Origin: DATEPR01 sp036273855
GTDB taxonomy: Bacteria; Actinomycetota; Actinomycetes; Mycobacteriales; Pseudonocardiaceae
Assembly (NCBI GenBank): GCA_036273855.1
Contig: DASUGU010000049.1
Coordinates: 262,659 to 326,658 of the forward strand
Reading direction: 5' to 3'
DNA: 64,000 bases
Shown here: one piece after another, positions 15,871 to 23,711 of the stretch
How positions within the stretch are numbered: the stretch's first letter is position 1
Layout of the letters: each line of letters opens with the position of its first letter
The notes under the pieces: model-generated
Told to the model about the DNA's origin: nothing
Databases searched by the model: none
Seen by the model: only the letters and a program-made list of their open reading frames with translations
Made by a program: the position numbers and the translations under genes

Positions 15871-16667
15871 CCACGCGCCTGTGCTGCCGCGAGTGCGGCT
15901 GGCACCCCGAGTTCCGCCGCAAGCGCACCGCGCTGCGCGCCGCCGCGCGCCACCACTGCACCACCCCGCCCCTGGCCCAAACGCATCCACACTGGTGGGT
16001 CCGACTGTGGACAACCCTGTGGACACGTAAGCGCGCCGAGACGATCGACGCCGTCACCGACAGGGTGCCCGAGCCGGGTGGTGGAGACGGTGAACTGCTC
16101 GACGCGCACGGCAACCGTATCCAGTGGGCGGTGCTCGCCGCGCACCACGCCGAAACCACCCGACGAGCCCGCCGCGCAATGGTCGAACTCGTCCGCGCCG
16201 GCTACCAGATCGGCCCACCGCCGTACGGGTACCGCACCCTGCGCATCCGCCTCACCGACCCAACCGGACGCAGCCAGCTGCGCGCCGTGCTCGTGCCGGA
16301 CTGGCAGACCGCCGCGGTCGTCCGCCAGATCTTCAGCTGGCGCGCCGAAGACGGCCTGGGCTTCGCGGCCATTGCCGGACGACTCAATGCGGACGCACGT
16401 CAGTACCCGCCTCCGGTACCAACCGGGCGGTGGACCGCCAAAGCCGTCAGACGCGTCATCACGAACCCCAAGTACGTGGGCCGCCAGGTGTGAGCGCGCA
16501 CCGTCGCCGGCCGCCCAGCACCGGTCGACCAGTGGGTGACTTCTGGCCCGAACGCGCACGAGCCATTGATCGATCCGAGGACCTTCCAGCAGGCCCAGCC
16601 TCGCCACGACGAGTCCCCGCACGACGTGACCGACCCGGCCGACAATGCACCGCCGGGCGCGGCATGA
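15867..16667 (+). pseudogene. Recombinase-domain protein interrupted by an in-frame stop
   Basis: The frame from ATG 15867 begins with a cysteine pair (LCCRECGW), like the zinc part of recombinases. It then gives the Recombinase domain of large serine integrases: RAGYQIGPPPYGYRTLRI, VRQIFSWRAEDGLGFAAIAG and AVRRVITNPKYVGRQV. A TGA at 16491-16493 follows. The same frame continues past the stop with ARTVAGRP, QWVTSGPNAHEPLIDPRTF and QQAQ, the normal continuation of the domain, until TGA at 16665. The stop stands where relatives have Trp (TGG). No catalytic-serine domain precedes it. Read as a broken gene, or as a 208-residue truncated product. Confidence 0.75.
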
Positions 16668-16680
16668 CCACGTGCCGGCG

Positions 16681-16962
16681 TCATCCGGCAGCGGGCGGGT
16701 CGCCAGCGTCGGTTTCCTCGACGAGCGAGACCTCGCGCGGAGGAACGACGCCATATAGCTCATCCGGCGTGCACTTCAGAGCCGTACACAGCGCCCGCAG
16801 AGTGTCGGTCTTCATCTGGACGGGTTGGTTCCGGATGAGGGCGGACACCGCCTGGAGGGACAGTTCGTACTCGGCTCGCTTGATCAAGAGTTCGCGCAGA
16901 TCCGTCGCGTTCCAGACGTCACGGGAGGCCATGACCTTCCGTAGCTGCCACCCGATCTGCAC
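16681..16962 (-). CDS. XRE-family helix-turn-helix regulator
   Basis: A 93-residue Cro/CI-type regulator of the HTH_26 kind: WNATDLRELLIKRAEYELSL is followed by the recognition part LQAVSALIRNQPVQMKTDTL and RALCTALKCTPDELYGV. The GTG at 16962 has GAGGAAGG about 7 nt upstream. It is divergent from the genes to the right. The region between contains three ACTTTC boxes at 20-nt intervals, the likely operator. Regulators of this kind usually repress or activate excision and transfer genes, and that role here is inference. It converges on the broken recombinase gene. Confidence 0.85.
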   Translation of the reverse strand: MQIGWQLRKVMASRDVWNATDLRELLIKRAEYELSLQAVSALIRNQPVQMKTDTLRALCTALKCTPDELYGVVPPREVSLVEETDAGDPPAAG

Positions 16963-17097
16963 CTACTGCCTTCCTCATGCTCATCACGCTGCGGCACTCC
17001 GCGCCGTCGCCAACAGACGCTCAGTGTCCCCGATGGCCAGCGGAATCGAGCGGCGGTAGCACCGGGTGTCTTCAACAGACCACGATCTGCACAAGCA

Positions 17098-17145
17098 TTA
17101 CTTTCTGTACATATGCTGTACTTTCACTACGAAAGTGTTACTTTC
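17098..17145. promoter_or_regulatory. Periodic ACTTTC operator
   Basis: ACTTTC stands at 17100-17105, 17120-17125 and 17140-17145, exactly 20 nt apart, with an inverted GAAAGT at 17131-17136. Two helical turns between boxes place them on one face of the DNA, as for a cooperatively bound repressor. The XRE gene 140 nt away is the natural candidate to bind. Confidence 0.65.
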
Positions 17146-17150
17146 GTCAG

Positions 17151-17608
17151 ATGGCAGACCTGTACTCGATCCACGAGAGAGGAGGTGCCTCGGCATCCAT
17201 TGCGTTCACCCCCATGCCGATGCGCAGCCGTCCGCGGCTCGCACCGGCGCTGATGTTCTGGACTCGCGTCGACCACCTACTGCGCGCTGACGAGATGGGT
17301 CAGCACGAGTTCGGCGGGCCCCATGGCCCTGCCGAACAGCACGAGTCCAGCACGGCCACGGGAGCCGGCCCCGCGGAGATGCAGTCGGGGAGTAGAGGCC
17401 CGTTGGTCGTGACAGCTTCGGCAGTCCCAGACCATTCAACGCACGTCATGGTGCGTGCCCGAGTCGCCGCGCAACCCGCCTCGCGCGGACCGGCCGCCAC
17501 GGGTGTCGACGGCTGGGATTGCCCGCTGTGTCGACGGTTCCTGTCGCCGACCAGCAGGCCCGTGAACGGCCAGCACCTGCGGAGTTCACGGGCTCGGAAG
17601 GGGCGCTC
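17151..17608 (+). CDS. Possible hypothetical or decayed gene
   Basis: An open frame from ATG 17151, just right of the ACTTTC boxes, has coding-like codon use to about 17600 (MADLYSIHERGGASAS at the start, later GWDCPLCRRF). It then runs on under two better-supported genes. The end coordinate marks where those begin. No family is recognised and no strong ribosome site is present. It may be the remnant of a gene that once joined the recombinase array. Confidence 0.3.
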
Positions 17609-17926
17609 ATGTGCGCGCAACCTGCCGACCCCGCAAAGGTCAACAACAAGCACACCGACGTTCCTGTTCCAGTCGAATCGGAGCAAGCCGGAAGCGCCGA
17701 CAGCGGGCCACGCAAACAGCCTCGGTCGCGCGTCGGCGTGGGCGGTGCCGGACGCAACTTGGTGGTGCGCGGCGTTCGCCGCGATCCGCCGAACATGCGC
17801 AAGCTCGCGCGGGTGGTGGCCAGCCTCGCGGCATCCATGTTGGCGGAGGAAACCGGTCAGCAACCCCTGTGCTCCAAACCGGACGCCACCGCTGCCAGCC
17901 CTCGCGATGACCGCGATGCGGCATAG
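17609..17926 (+). CDS. Small hypothetical protein
   Basis: The 105-residue frame starts at ATG 17609 with GGAAGGGG about 6 nt upstream. The N-terminal half is polar and probably disordered (MCAQPADPAKVNNKHTD). The C-terminal part, RRDPPNMRKLARVVASLAAS, is a likely amphipathic helix. No family recognised. It lies in the same direction as, and 80 nt before, the dead resolvase-like gene, and is probably part of that operon. Confidence 0.5.
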   Translation: MCAQPADPAKVNNKHTDVPVPVESEQAGSADSGPRKQPRSRVGVGGAGRNLVVRGVRRDPPNMRKLARVVASLAASMLAEETGQQPLCSKPDATAASPRDDRDAA

Positions 17927-18006
17927 CCCCAGCACGTTCGCGCTCGTCCCGCGAGCGCAGCGGATCTACCCAACTCACCTCATGAATCGAAGGAAGGGCC
18001 AGCACG

Positions 18007-18591
18007 ATGTCGCTTGCCATGCCGGACCCACCGAGCGGTCGCCGGACTACAGACCAGCAGGCCCAGCGCCCCGTGCGCGTCGGTCTGTACCAGCGGCGGC
18101 CCAAGGTCGGTGAAGACGAGTTGTTGAGCTCCTACATCGCGTCCCAGCCGGGCTGGGAGATCCGCCTGCGCTGCGCTGACCTCGACGCATCAGGCGCCAC
18201 GCTGCGGCGTCGGGGACTTCAACGAATGTTGGCGGCAGCCCGATCCGGAGAGATCGACGTACTCGTCGTCTGCGGTGTCCACAATCTGTCCCGAAATCGG
18301 CAGCACCTCGCCTACCTGCTCGGCGAGTTCAGGAGCCGAGGTGTCCGCGTCGTCTCGGCCGCCAATCCTTCCTTCGACACAGAGACCCCGTTCGGCGCCG
18401 TCCTCGCGTGCGCGCTGGATCTCATCGTCGGCATCGAACAAGCGGGCGCACTCGAAGACCGCCGCGCTCAGCGCCGCCCGACGCACTCCGCACGAGCCTC
18501 CATTCGCCGCGCAGTCGCCACGGCCACCGCCAGTCCGTTGACCGCGACTGCACCGGCTACGCCCTCGTCCATCCGGACAGACCCACAGTGA
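18007..18591 (+). CDS. Catalytically dead serine-recombinase-like protein
   Basis: In this 194-residue protein residues 20-150 align with the resolvase domain of the recombinase at 29280: VRVGLYQRRP matches VRVGVYERRS, and SSYIASQPGW, DLDASGAT, GLQRMLAAARSGEIDVLVV and LARALD-like segments follow. The nucleophilic serine is replaced by Pro (YQRRP). The arginine-rich VYRVDRFSRR motif has become VCGVHNLSRN, so catalytic arginines are also lost. It has no Recombinase or zinc-ribbon domain. It could be a decayed copy, or a DNA-binding or oligomerising partner that modulates the active integrase. The frame itself is intact. Confidence 0.75.
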   Translation: MSLAMPDPPSGRRTTDQQAQRPVRVGLYQRRPKVGEDELLSSYIASQPGWEIRLRCADLDASGATLRRRGLQRMLAAARSGEIDVLVVCGVHNLSRNRQHLAYLLGEFRSRGVRVVSAANPSFDTETPFGAVLACALDLIVGIEQAGALEDRRAQRRPTHSARASIRRAVATATASPLTATAPATPSSIRTDPQ

Positions 18592-18598
18592 GGTTGTC

Positions 18599-19003
18599 AT
18601 GACTAACACTGATCCCTGCTCGAATGACGGGCAGCACGACGTCATCCTCAGCGGGCAACCGCCCTCGTATGACGTTCAACTCGGTACTCGCGCAGTGGTC
18701 TACCTGCACGTGTCGGCATTGCAGCCAGCCGCAACCGACCGCAGTATCGCGGCCCAGCGTGAGGCGTGTCGACGCAAGGCCGCCGAACTGGGTTTCTCGC
18801 TCATCGACGACGTGATCGTCGATGAGCGTCCGGCCCGACACGTGATCACGCGAGACCTGTTCCGGGGCGTACGCGCCCAGGTTCGCAGGCGAGTGAGGAG
18901 TGCCAATTCATGGATAGCGATCAGCCAGGGATCGCGCTGGCCGGGCCGCGTTCGCCGACGGCCGTGTAATTCGTCCAGGCCAATCCACCAGGGGGTGTCA
19001 TGA
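18599..19003 (+). CDS. Truncated serine-recombinase N-terminal domain
   Basis: The 134-residue product carries GTRAVVYLHVS, parallel to GTRAVIYLRVS in the next gene, so the catalytic Ser is kept. SIAAQREACRRKAAELGFSL follows. Similarity stops after about 95 residues, and the rest is an unrelated basic tail. The final 4 nt overlap the start of the full recombinase. Either a fragment of a duplicated integrase or a short regulator made with it. Within it, GTGAGGAG precedes an ATG at 18910 opening a 19-codon frame, which is probably incidental. Confidence 0.6.
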   Translation: MTNTDPCSNDGQHDVILSGQPPSYDVQLGTRAVVYLHVSALQPAATDRSIAAQREACRRKAAELGFSLIDDVIVDERPARHVITRDLFRGVRAQVRRRVRSANSWIAISQGSRWPGRVRRRPCNSSRPIHQGVS

Positions 19004-20865
19004 CCAGCGCCTATGCCGACTTCGTCGATGAACTGGAGCGGGACGTCGCGATCCCCGTCCTGGGACTGCCCAACGACCTGGCCCCCGGCACTCGCGCGGT
19101 GATCTACCTCCGCGTGTCCTCGACCGGGCAGGTCAAGACCGACTACAACGCCGAGGGCATCTCCATCCCGGCCCAACGGGAAGCATGCCACCGCAAGGCA
19201 CGCGACCTCGGCGTCACGGTCATCGACGAGTACGTCGAACCCGGCCGCTCGGCCCTGGAGATGACCAAACGCGAGGCGTTCCAGCAAATGCTCACGCGCG
19301 TGCGGAGCCAGGGCGACGTCGATGTCATCATCGTCTACCAACTCTCGCGCATGGCCCGCAACCGCTACGACGACGCGATCGTCATGGCAGACCTGCGCAA
19401 GCGCGGCGTCACCCTGGTCTCGGCCACCGAGGCCATCGACGACACCCCGGTCGGTCAACTGATGCACGGCATCCTGGCCACATTCAACGAGTACCAGTCC
19501 CGCCAATCCGGTGTGGACATCGCCTACAAGATGGGTCAGAAGGCCCGCAACGGTGGCACTCTCGGCCGCGCCAAGATCGGCTACCTCAACCACATCGACC
19601 ACTTCGACGGCCGCGTGATCCGCACGATCATTCTGGACCCCGAGCGGGCGCCACTGGTCAAGCTCGCCTTCGAGCTCTACGCCACGGGCGACTACAGCCT
19701 CGATGACCTGGCCGACGAACTGTACGACCGCGGTCTGCGCACCCGCCCCACCAGTAGGCACCCGGCCAAGAAGATTTCGATCCACAAGCTCTCGGACATG
19801 CTGCGTGACCGTTATTACCTCGGCTACGTCGACTACAAGGGCGAGGAGATCCGCGGTCGGCATGAGCCGCTGATCGAGGATGAGGAACTATTCGACCAGG
19901 TCCAGGAAATCATCGAATCCAGGGCCACCGCGAAGGAACGCCGCCGCGTTCACCACCACTACCTCAAGGGCTCGGTGTTCTGCGGCTACTGCCGACGAGC
20001 CGGCAGGACACAGCGGCTGGCGATGCAACGGTCCGTCAACCGCCACGGGACCGAGTACCTGTACTTCTTCTGCCGGCACATGCGCGAGGGCCTGTGCCCC
20101 AGCCCGCACGTCCACGCCTACCAGGTCGAAGAAGCCATCGAACGCCACTACGCCCACATCCAGTTCCGGCCCGAGTTCATCGCCGATGTCGGCGCGCACA
20201 TTGACTCCGTGATCAACGAGCAGGAAGCCGCCGCGCGTCTGTTGCACAAGCAGATTTCCGGGCAACTGCGTGAACTCGACACCAAGGAGGAGAACTTGAT
20301 CGACCTCGCTGCCGACGGCACCTTGCCGCAGACCAAGGTCAAAGCCAAGCTCCGCGACATCGCCACCGAGCGACGTCGCCTCACCGAGCGGCTCGACACC
20401 GCCAGCGCCGATCTCACCGACAGCGCTGAGCTCATCCAAGCTGCCCTCAAGCTCCTGGAAGCCCCCGAGGAGCTCTACCGCCGCTGCAACGAGCAGCAAC
20501 GACGCCTACTCAACCAGGCGATCTTCCAGGGCCTCTACATCGAAGACGACCAGGTCACCGACCACGACCTGCATGAGCCCTTTGGACAGCTCCATGCCAT
20601 TCAGCGTGAACACGTCGCTGAGCGCCGAAGCGCCCCTTCTGTCAGGCCGCCGCGGGCGGGCAGCAAAAAGGCCACCCGCCCAGCGGGTGGCCCTTCGACT
20701 ACCGGTGTCGCCCTCCTACTGAAGGGCGTCTACTCAGGCAGGGGTTCTAATAAGAACCCTAGGGTGGGCCTGACGCAACACAATACGAACCGCTCTATCG
20801 TCGCTGCCGGGCCAATTGTCGATCTTTGTCCGCTGCGTCCGTGCATTCGTGACCCCAAGGAGTAG
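19000..20865 (+). CDS. Large serine recombinase (integrase)
   Basis: This 621-residue integrase has a resolvase domain (about 31-180) with catalytic Ser40 in YLRVS and the VYQLSRMARNRYDD arginine motif. A Recombinase domain follows (about 195-320), then a zinc ribbon (FCGYC near 326, then FFCRHMREGLC) and a coiled-coil region (about 400-500). Enzymes of this family join attP and attB and, with a directionality factor, reverse the reaction. It begins in a 4-nt overlap with the truncated paralogue. The last 75 or so residues look unlike integrase sequence and are encoded over a terminator-like hairpin, which suggests that the frame reads through an attachment junction. Confidence 0.9.
   Translation: MTSAYADFVDELERDVAIPVLGLPNDLAPGTRAVIYLRVSSTGQVKTDYNAEGISIPAQREACHRKARDLGVTVIDEYVEPGRSALEMTKREAFQQMLTRVRSQGDVDVIIVYQLSRMARNRYDDAIVMADLRKRGVTLVSATEAIDDTPVGQLMHGILATFNEYQSRQSGVDIAYKMGQKARNGGTLGRAKIGYLNHIDHFDGRVIRTIILDPERAPLVKLAFELYATGDYSLDDLADELYDRGLRTRPTSRHPAKKISIHKLSDMLRDRYYLGYVDYKGEEIRGRHEPLIEDEELFDQVQEIIESRATAKERRRVHHHYLKGSVFCGYCRRAGRTQRLAMQRSVNRHGTEYLYFFCRHMREGLCPSPHVHAYQVEEAIERHYAHIQFRPEFIADVGAHIDSVINEQEAAARLLHKQISGQLRELDTKEENLIDLAADGTLPQTKVKAKLRDIATERRRLTERLDTASADLTDSAELIQAALKLLEAPEELYRRCNEQQRRLLNQAIFQGLYIEDDQVTDHDLHEPFGQLHAIQREHVAERRSAPSVRPPRAGSKKATRPAGGPSTTGVALLLKGVYSGRGSNKNPRVGLTQHNTNRSIVAAGPIVDLCPLRPCIRDPKE
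20665..20692 (-). terminator. Rho-independent terminator facing left, inside the recombinase 3' end
   Basis: A perfect 10-bp stem (GGCCACCCGC at 20670-20679, GCGGGTGGCC at 20683-20692) with a 3-nt loop is followed on the minus strand by five T. It would stop transcription coming from the right. A second small hairpin, GGTTCT-AATA-AGAACC, lies 50 nt further right. Confidence 0.6.
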
Positions 20866-20949
20866 CCACGTGTCAAGTTCCACCCTGTTGTTGATCTCTG
20901 GGTGGTACTAGATCGCTGCTAAAGGCGAGATAGATCCGCAGGTCAACGG

Positions 20950-21075
20950 CTACTGTGGCTACCTGGCGGATGATCACTGCGGCGACCTGGACCGCGCGGT
21001 CACCGACCGATCTCACCGACAGTGAACTGATCTGCCTCGCCGTCGCTCAGGTCCTGCCGGGCTTCGACCGGCGGG
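20950..21075 (+). pseudogene. Transposase fragment (IS5/IS982-like N-terminus)
   Basis: One frame reads TDLTDSELICLAVAQVLPGF, the conserved N-terminal segment of DDE transposases of the IS5/IS982 sort. There is no start, and the frame is lost within 30 codons. A relic only. Confidence 0.5.
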
Positions 21076-21079
21076 GATC

Positions 21080-21370
21080 TGGCCGAGTTTCTTGACGTCA
21101 ATATGGATCAGTTCGCCCGGCGCGTGGCGTTGGTAGCGGATGTCGCTGTGCCGTCGGCGGACGGGGTAGGCCGCTCACCGCGTCGATCGCGGCCAGGTGC
21201 GGCACGCCGTGGCGGGCCAGGACCCGCCCGACGGTGGAGGCGGCCAGCCCAACTGGCCGGCCATGTAGACCCGCCCCGGCAGGTGGCCGCCCGGGCGGCC
21301 AGGATCTGCTGCTCGGTCTCGGCGGGCAGCCGAGTCGGACTGGTGTGTCCAGGAATTGTCACGTCGAACC
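21080..21370 (-). pseudogene. Transposase fragment (IS481-like), frameshifted
   Basis: Minus-strand frames read ETEQQILAARA, then GRVYMAGQLGWP, then in another frame TVGRVLARHGVPHLAA, and close to the end a LIHIDVKKLG-like segment. That is the N-terminal part of an IS481-family transposase broken by at least one frameshift. Together with the neighbouring fragment it marks a scar between the two recombinase-terminated modules. Confidence 0.55.
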
Positions 21371-21619
21371 TTTCGTCGACTGAACCCGCTGGCGGCGCAG
21401 ATCATCACAGCATGTTGATCTCGCACCCAAATATATTGCCTTCACCCGATCAGCGGTTGTTCCCTTCACGGTGACCTGGCCAGAATCGTGCGGGGGTTCA
21501 CCTGGGGGGGAATTGCGGAAGCAGTGGACACGCTATGACGTGCGGCCTCAATCCCATCCCTAGGTAGTCGGTAATGCAACACTACTATAGATCTGATTAG
21601 GAAAGAGGGTTTATCAAAG

Positions 21620-22009
21620 TTGAGCAATAAGAGGCGTTCTATCATCATTTCAATCGCGACGGTTGCTGCGCTTACGCCAACCTTACTAATCGGTGGGGTC
21701 GCTTCAGCGGCGCCCGCTCCTCGCACCGAACCTTTAGACGCGAGCGGGTGTAATGGAAGCGTGTGCATTTCAATAATAGGTAACGCCAGCGGATATTCGG
21801 CTGCGGGTCGCACCAGAGCAGGATTTTCGTTCTTTGGTCACATCGATCTTACCGGACCAGGGATGAGCGTGCCCGGGGGCGCGGACCAGCAGAATCCAGC
21901 AACAGTCGGCGGTGGCAGCGGAACGGGTCAAGCGTGCGCCACCGGATGGCGTCGCAACAGCAACGGTACATTCACGATGGTAGGCAGGCCCTGCGAGACC
22001 ATCTCGTAG
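21620..22009 (+). CDS. Small secreted protein with signal peptide
   Basis: The 129-residue product starts at TTG 21620 after a purine-rich GAAAGAGGG. Residues 1-30 form a signal peptide (KRR, then IIISIATVAALTPTLLIGGVASAA). The mature part begins near APAPRTEP and holds ASGCNGSVCISIIG, with two cysteines, and two more cysteines near the C-terminus (QACATGW, GRPCE). CNGxVCIS-type motifs occur in small secreted actinobacterial proteins of unknown function. Base composition is clearly lower in GC than in neighbouring genes, so it is probably a recent acquisition. A 12-bp hairpin follows the stop. Confidence 0.65.
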   Translation: MSNKRRSIIISIATVAALTPTLLIGGVASAAPAPRTEPLDASGCNGSVCISIIGNASGYSAAGRTRAGFSFFGHIDLTGPGMSVPGGADQQNPATVGGGSGTGQACATGWRRNSNGTFTMVGRPCETIS

Positions 22010-22019
22010 CGTCGCAGTC

Positions 22020-22059
22020 AGCCGACGAAGGCAGGAAGACATTCCATCCTTCGTCGGCT
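22020..22059. terminator. Hairpin between converging genes
   Basis: AGCCGACGAAGG (22020-22031) pairs perfectly with CCTTCGTCGGCT (22048-22059). It stands just after the secreted-protein stop and at the end of the opposing zinc-protein gene, so it can end both. There is no T-run, as is usual in actinobacteria. Confidence 0.6.
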
Positions 22060-22068
22060 CACGTGGAT

Positions 22069-22380
22069 CTAGCCATACTCGGCGCGGACAATCTCCTCAC
22101 ACAATGTAATGCAATCCCGACAGATAACCAACTGCCTCTGGTCGAGCCCCCTTGCACCTCTCAGCCTTCGACCACAGAAGTCACAGCAGTAATGCCGATG
22201 AGGTTCAAACGGTGCAAATCCAGAGAATGTGCCTTCCGGGCGTTGCACTCGACCGCTGAGCGCCCAACGGGCCTTTCTCACGCATACATCACACACCGAG
22301 ACCCCCCGGCCGTGGATTACTTTTCGGACAGTCGACTCAGTCTGGTTGCAAAATGAGCAATGAAGAGCATTTCCTGCCAC
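22069..22380 (-). CDS. Tandem ClpX-type C4 zinc-finger protein
   Basis: The 103-residue protein consists of two zinc-binding modules. Cys8-X2-Cys11-X18-Cys30-X2-Cys33, in CSFCNQTESTVRKVIHGRG, repeats the spacing and even the VRKxI core of the ClpX N-terminal domain (PF06689). The second module is Cys66-X2-Cys69-X17-Cys87-X2-Cys90, ending LCEEIV as in ClpX. No AAA+ domain follows. In ClpX this module dimerises and binds adaptors and substrates, so a free tandem copy could act as an adaptor or as a mimic that alters ClpXP traffic, which is inference. The start is GTG at 22380. It lies 24 nt after the regulator gene. Confidence 0.75.
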   Translation of the reverse strand: MAGNALHCSFCNQTESTVRKVIHGRGVSVCDVCVRKARWALSGRVQRPEGTFSGFAPFEPHRHYCCDFCGRRLRGARGLDQRQLVICRDCITLCEEIVRAEYG

Positions 22381-22403
22381 GGTTACAGTCTACGCCAAAA
22401 TGT

Positions 22404-22733
22404 TTACCTGGCACGGCCCGTGTCGTTACGGTCTGCTTCCTCTACTGACCCGCCGTAGTCGATCAACGCTCGCAACGCCTGAACCTCGCAGATGTACGCC
22501 CGGCTTCCTGATGGGGTGAGCTTGACGGTCGTTAGCGGCCGACGACCGCTGAACTGCCTAATCACCGCGACATAGCCCGCACGCTCCAAGATCGACAAGT
22601 GCCGTGAGAGATTGCCGGCAGTCAACTCAAGGAAGTCCTGAAGCTCGCCGAAAGCACGCTGCCCGCCAGAGTGCAGCACAGCCATTACTGCGAGCCTGAC
22701 TCGCTGGTGCACCACCTCGTCAAATCCGGGCAT
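22404..22733 (-). CDS. Winged-helix transcriptional regulator (HTH_34 type)
   Basis: The product is about 109 residues long from ATG 22733. FDEVVHQRVRLAVMAVLHSGG is followed by FGELQDFLELTAGNLSRHLSILERAGYV and a wing, VIRQFSGRRPLTTVKLTPSG, matching the ArsR/MarR-like HTH_34 family (PF13601). These are usually small repressors. An ATG at 22793 would add 20 residues outside the family pattern, and neither start has a strong ribosome site. It is followed by the ClpX-type zinc protein, probably co-transcribed. Confidence 0.8.
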   Translation of the reverse strand: MPGFDEVVHQRVRLAVMAVLHSGGQRAFGELQDFLELTAGNLSRHLSILERAGYVAVIRQFSGRRPLTTVKLTPSGSRAYICEVQALRALIDYGGSVEEADRNDTGRAR

Positions 22734-23005
22734 AAAGTACTGCTGACCGTCTGACCTACCTCGACCACGCACAGGCACGCACAGAGTGTGCATTGCCTAC
22801 AGGTAGTTAGCAACGGACCATGGATTCGTACGGCCGGTCTGTGGTCAACGCAGATGAAGCTCGACGGGGATGAGCAGGGCGGGGTTCGCCATGGTCGTCG
22901 TCCTGCTGGGGGCGGCGGATGTCGTCCGGGTGGCGTCCGTGTGGTTGTGGCACCTGGAGGATCTGATCCGGATGGCGGGCCGCCCAAATCCAGCCGATCG
23001 CTGCC

Positions 23006-23239
23006 TCAGCCTGGTCGGCGGCCCAACCGGCCGCCCGGCTCTGCTTCGAAGGCGCTGGCGAGTGGCAGTATTGCAACCAACACCCGCCGGATCACCAGGC
23101 CATGCGCGGGACTATTGACGTCCGTGCGGGCGGCTTCGGACATCGACAGCCACACGTTGATCAAGAGGCTGGTCGTCTCAGTTCTGGTCTCAGTCCGGGC
23201 TGGTTCATCCGGGTCCAGTCCTGTGGTGTGTTTGATCAT
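23006..23239 (-). CDS. Small hypothetical protein
   Basis: A 77-residue frame from ATG 23239 has plausible codon use (MIKHTTGLDPDEPARTETRT, later LVIRRVLVAILPLASAF, a possible membrane helix). It belongs to no family I recognise and has no clear ribosome site. It may be a remnant of a larger gene. Confidence 0.35.
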   Translation of the reverse strand: MIKHTTGLDPDEPARTETRTETTSLLINVWLSMSEAARTDVNSPAHGLVIRRVLVAILPLASAFEAEPGGRLGRRPG

Positions 23240-23251
23240 CGCCGTTGGCGG

Positions 23252-23287
23252 TTCACACGGGGGATCACACTGGGGTTCATACGGGGG
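23252..23287. repeat. Three 12-nt tandem repeats
   Basis: TTCACACGGGGG, ATCACACTGGGG and TTCATACGGGGG follow each other without gaps, 12 nt upstream of the ATG of the small minus-strand frame. The arrangement suggests operator half-sites or a short satellite. Confidence 0.6.
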
Positions 23288-23655
23288 GTCAGGTTAGAGC
23301 GCCACCCCCGCGAACCGGCGTATTGGCTGGTCAAGGTACCTATAAGAGGTTCCGTTGGTATCCCAGACTCACAGGCACTCACAACCCTAGTGATCCAATC
23401 GGCCGGGGTCGGTGCGGCGCCGTGCCGACAGGGCTACCTGCCCACCTACTCATGCGGCTACCGATCCACCTACCTGTTAGACCGGTAGCCCCCGCGCGGT
23501 CTGTTCGACCTGCTCAATGGCTATGCGGCCCCTACCGATGCTGTCCCCAACTCGATCCCCACGATGGGAGTCCGACCCCAATGTCGGCGCGCTGACGCGC
23601 GCTGTTCCAGCCGTCCCGTACCCGGTGGCCGAACTCCCGACCAGCCCCGACGCTT

Positions 23656-23670
23656 GTCACCTTGGGTGAC
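23656..23670. promoter_or_regulatory. Dyad upstream of the deaminase gene
   Basis: GTCACC-TTG-GGTGAC, a perfect 6-3-6 inverted repeat, stands about 40 nt before the start of the deaminase gene and could overlap its promoter. A further GTGAC follows 4 nt later. Confidence 0.45.
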
Positions 23671-23711
23671 TGGTGTGACGATTGCTGTAGTCAACGTTCG
23701 CGACCGGAGAT

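Larger units (their letters stand above)
22794..23711. other. About 900 nt without a confidently supported gene
   Basis: Contains a minus-strand frame at 23006-23239, three 12-nt tandem repeats at 23252-23287, and scraps with coding-like stretches in several frames (for instance LFDLLNGYAAPTD near 23510) that look decayed. A GTCACC-TTG-GGTGAC dyad at 23656-23670 lies upstream of the deaminase gene. Confidence 0.5.
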
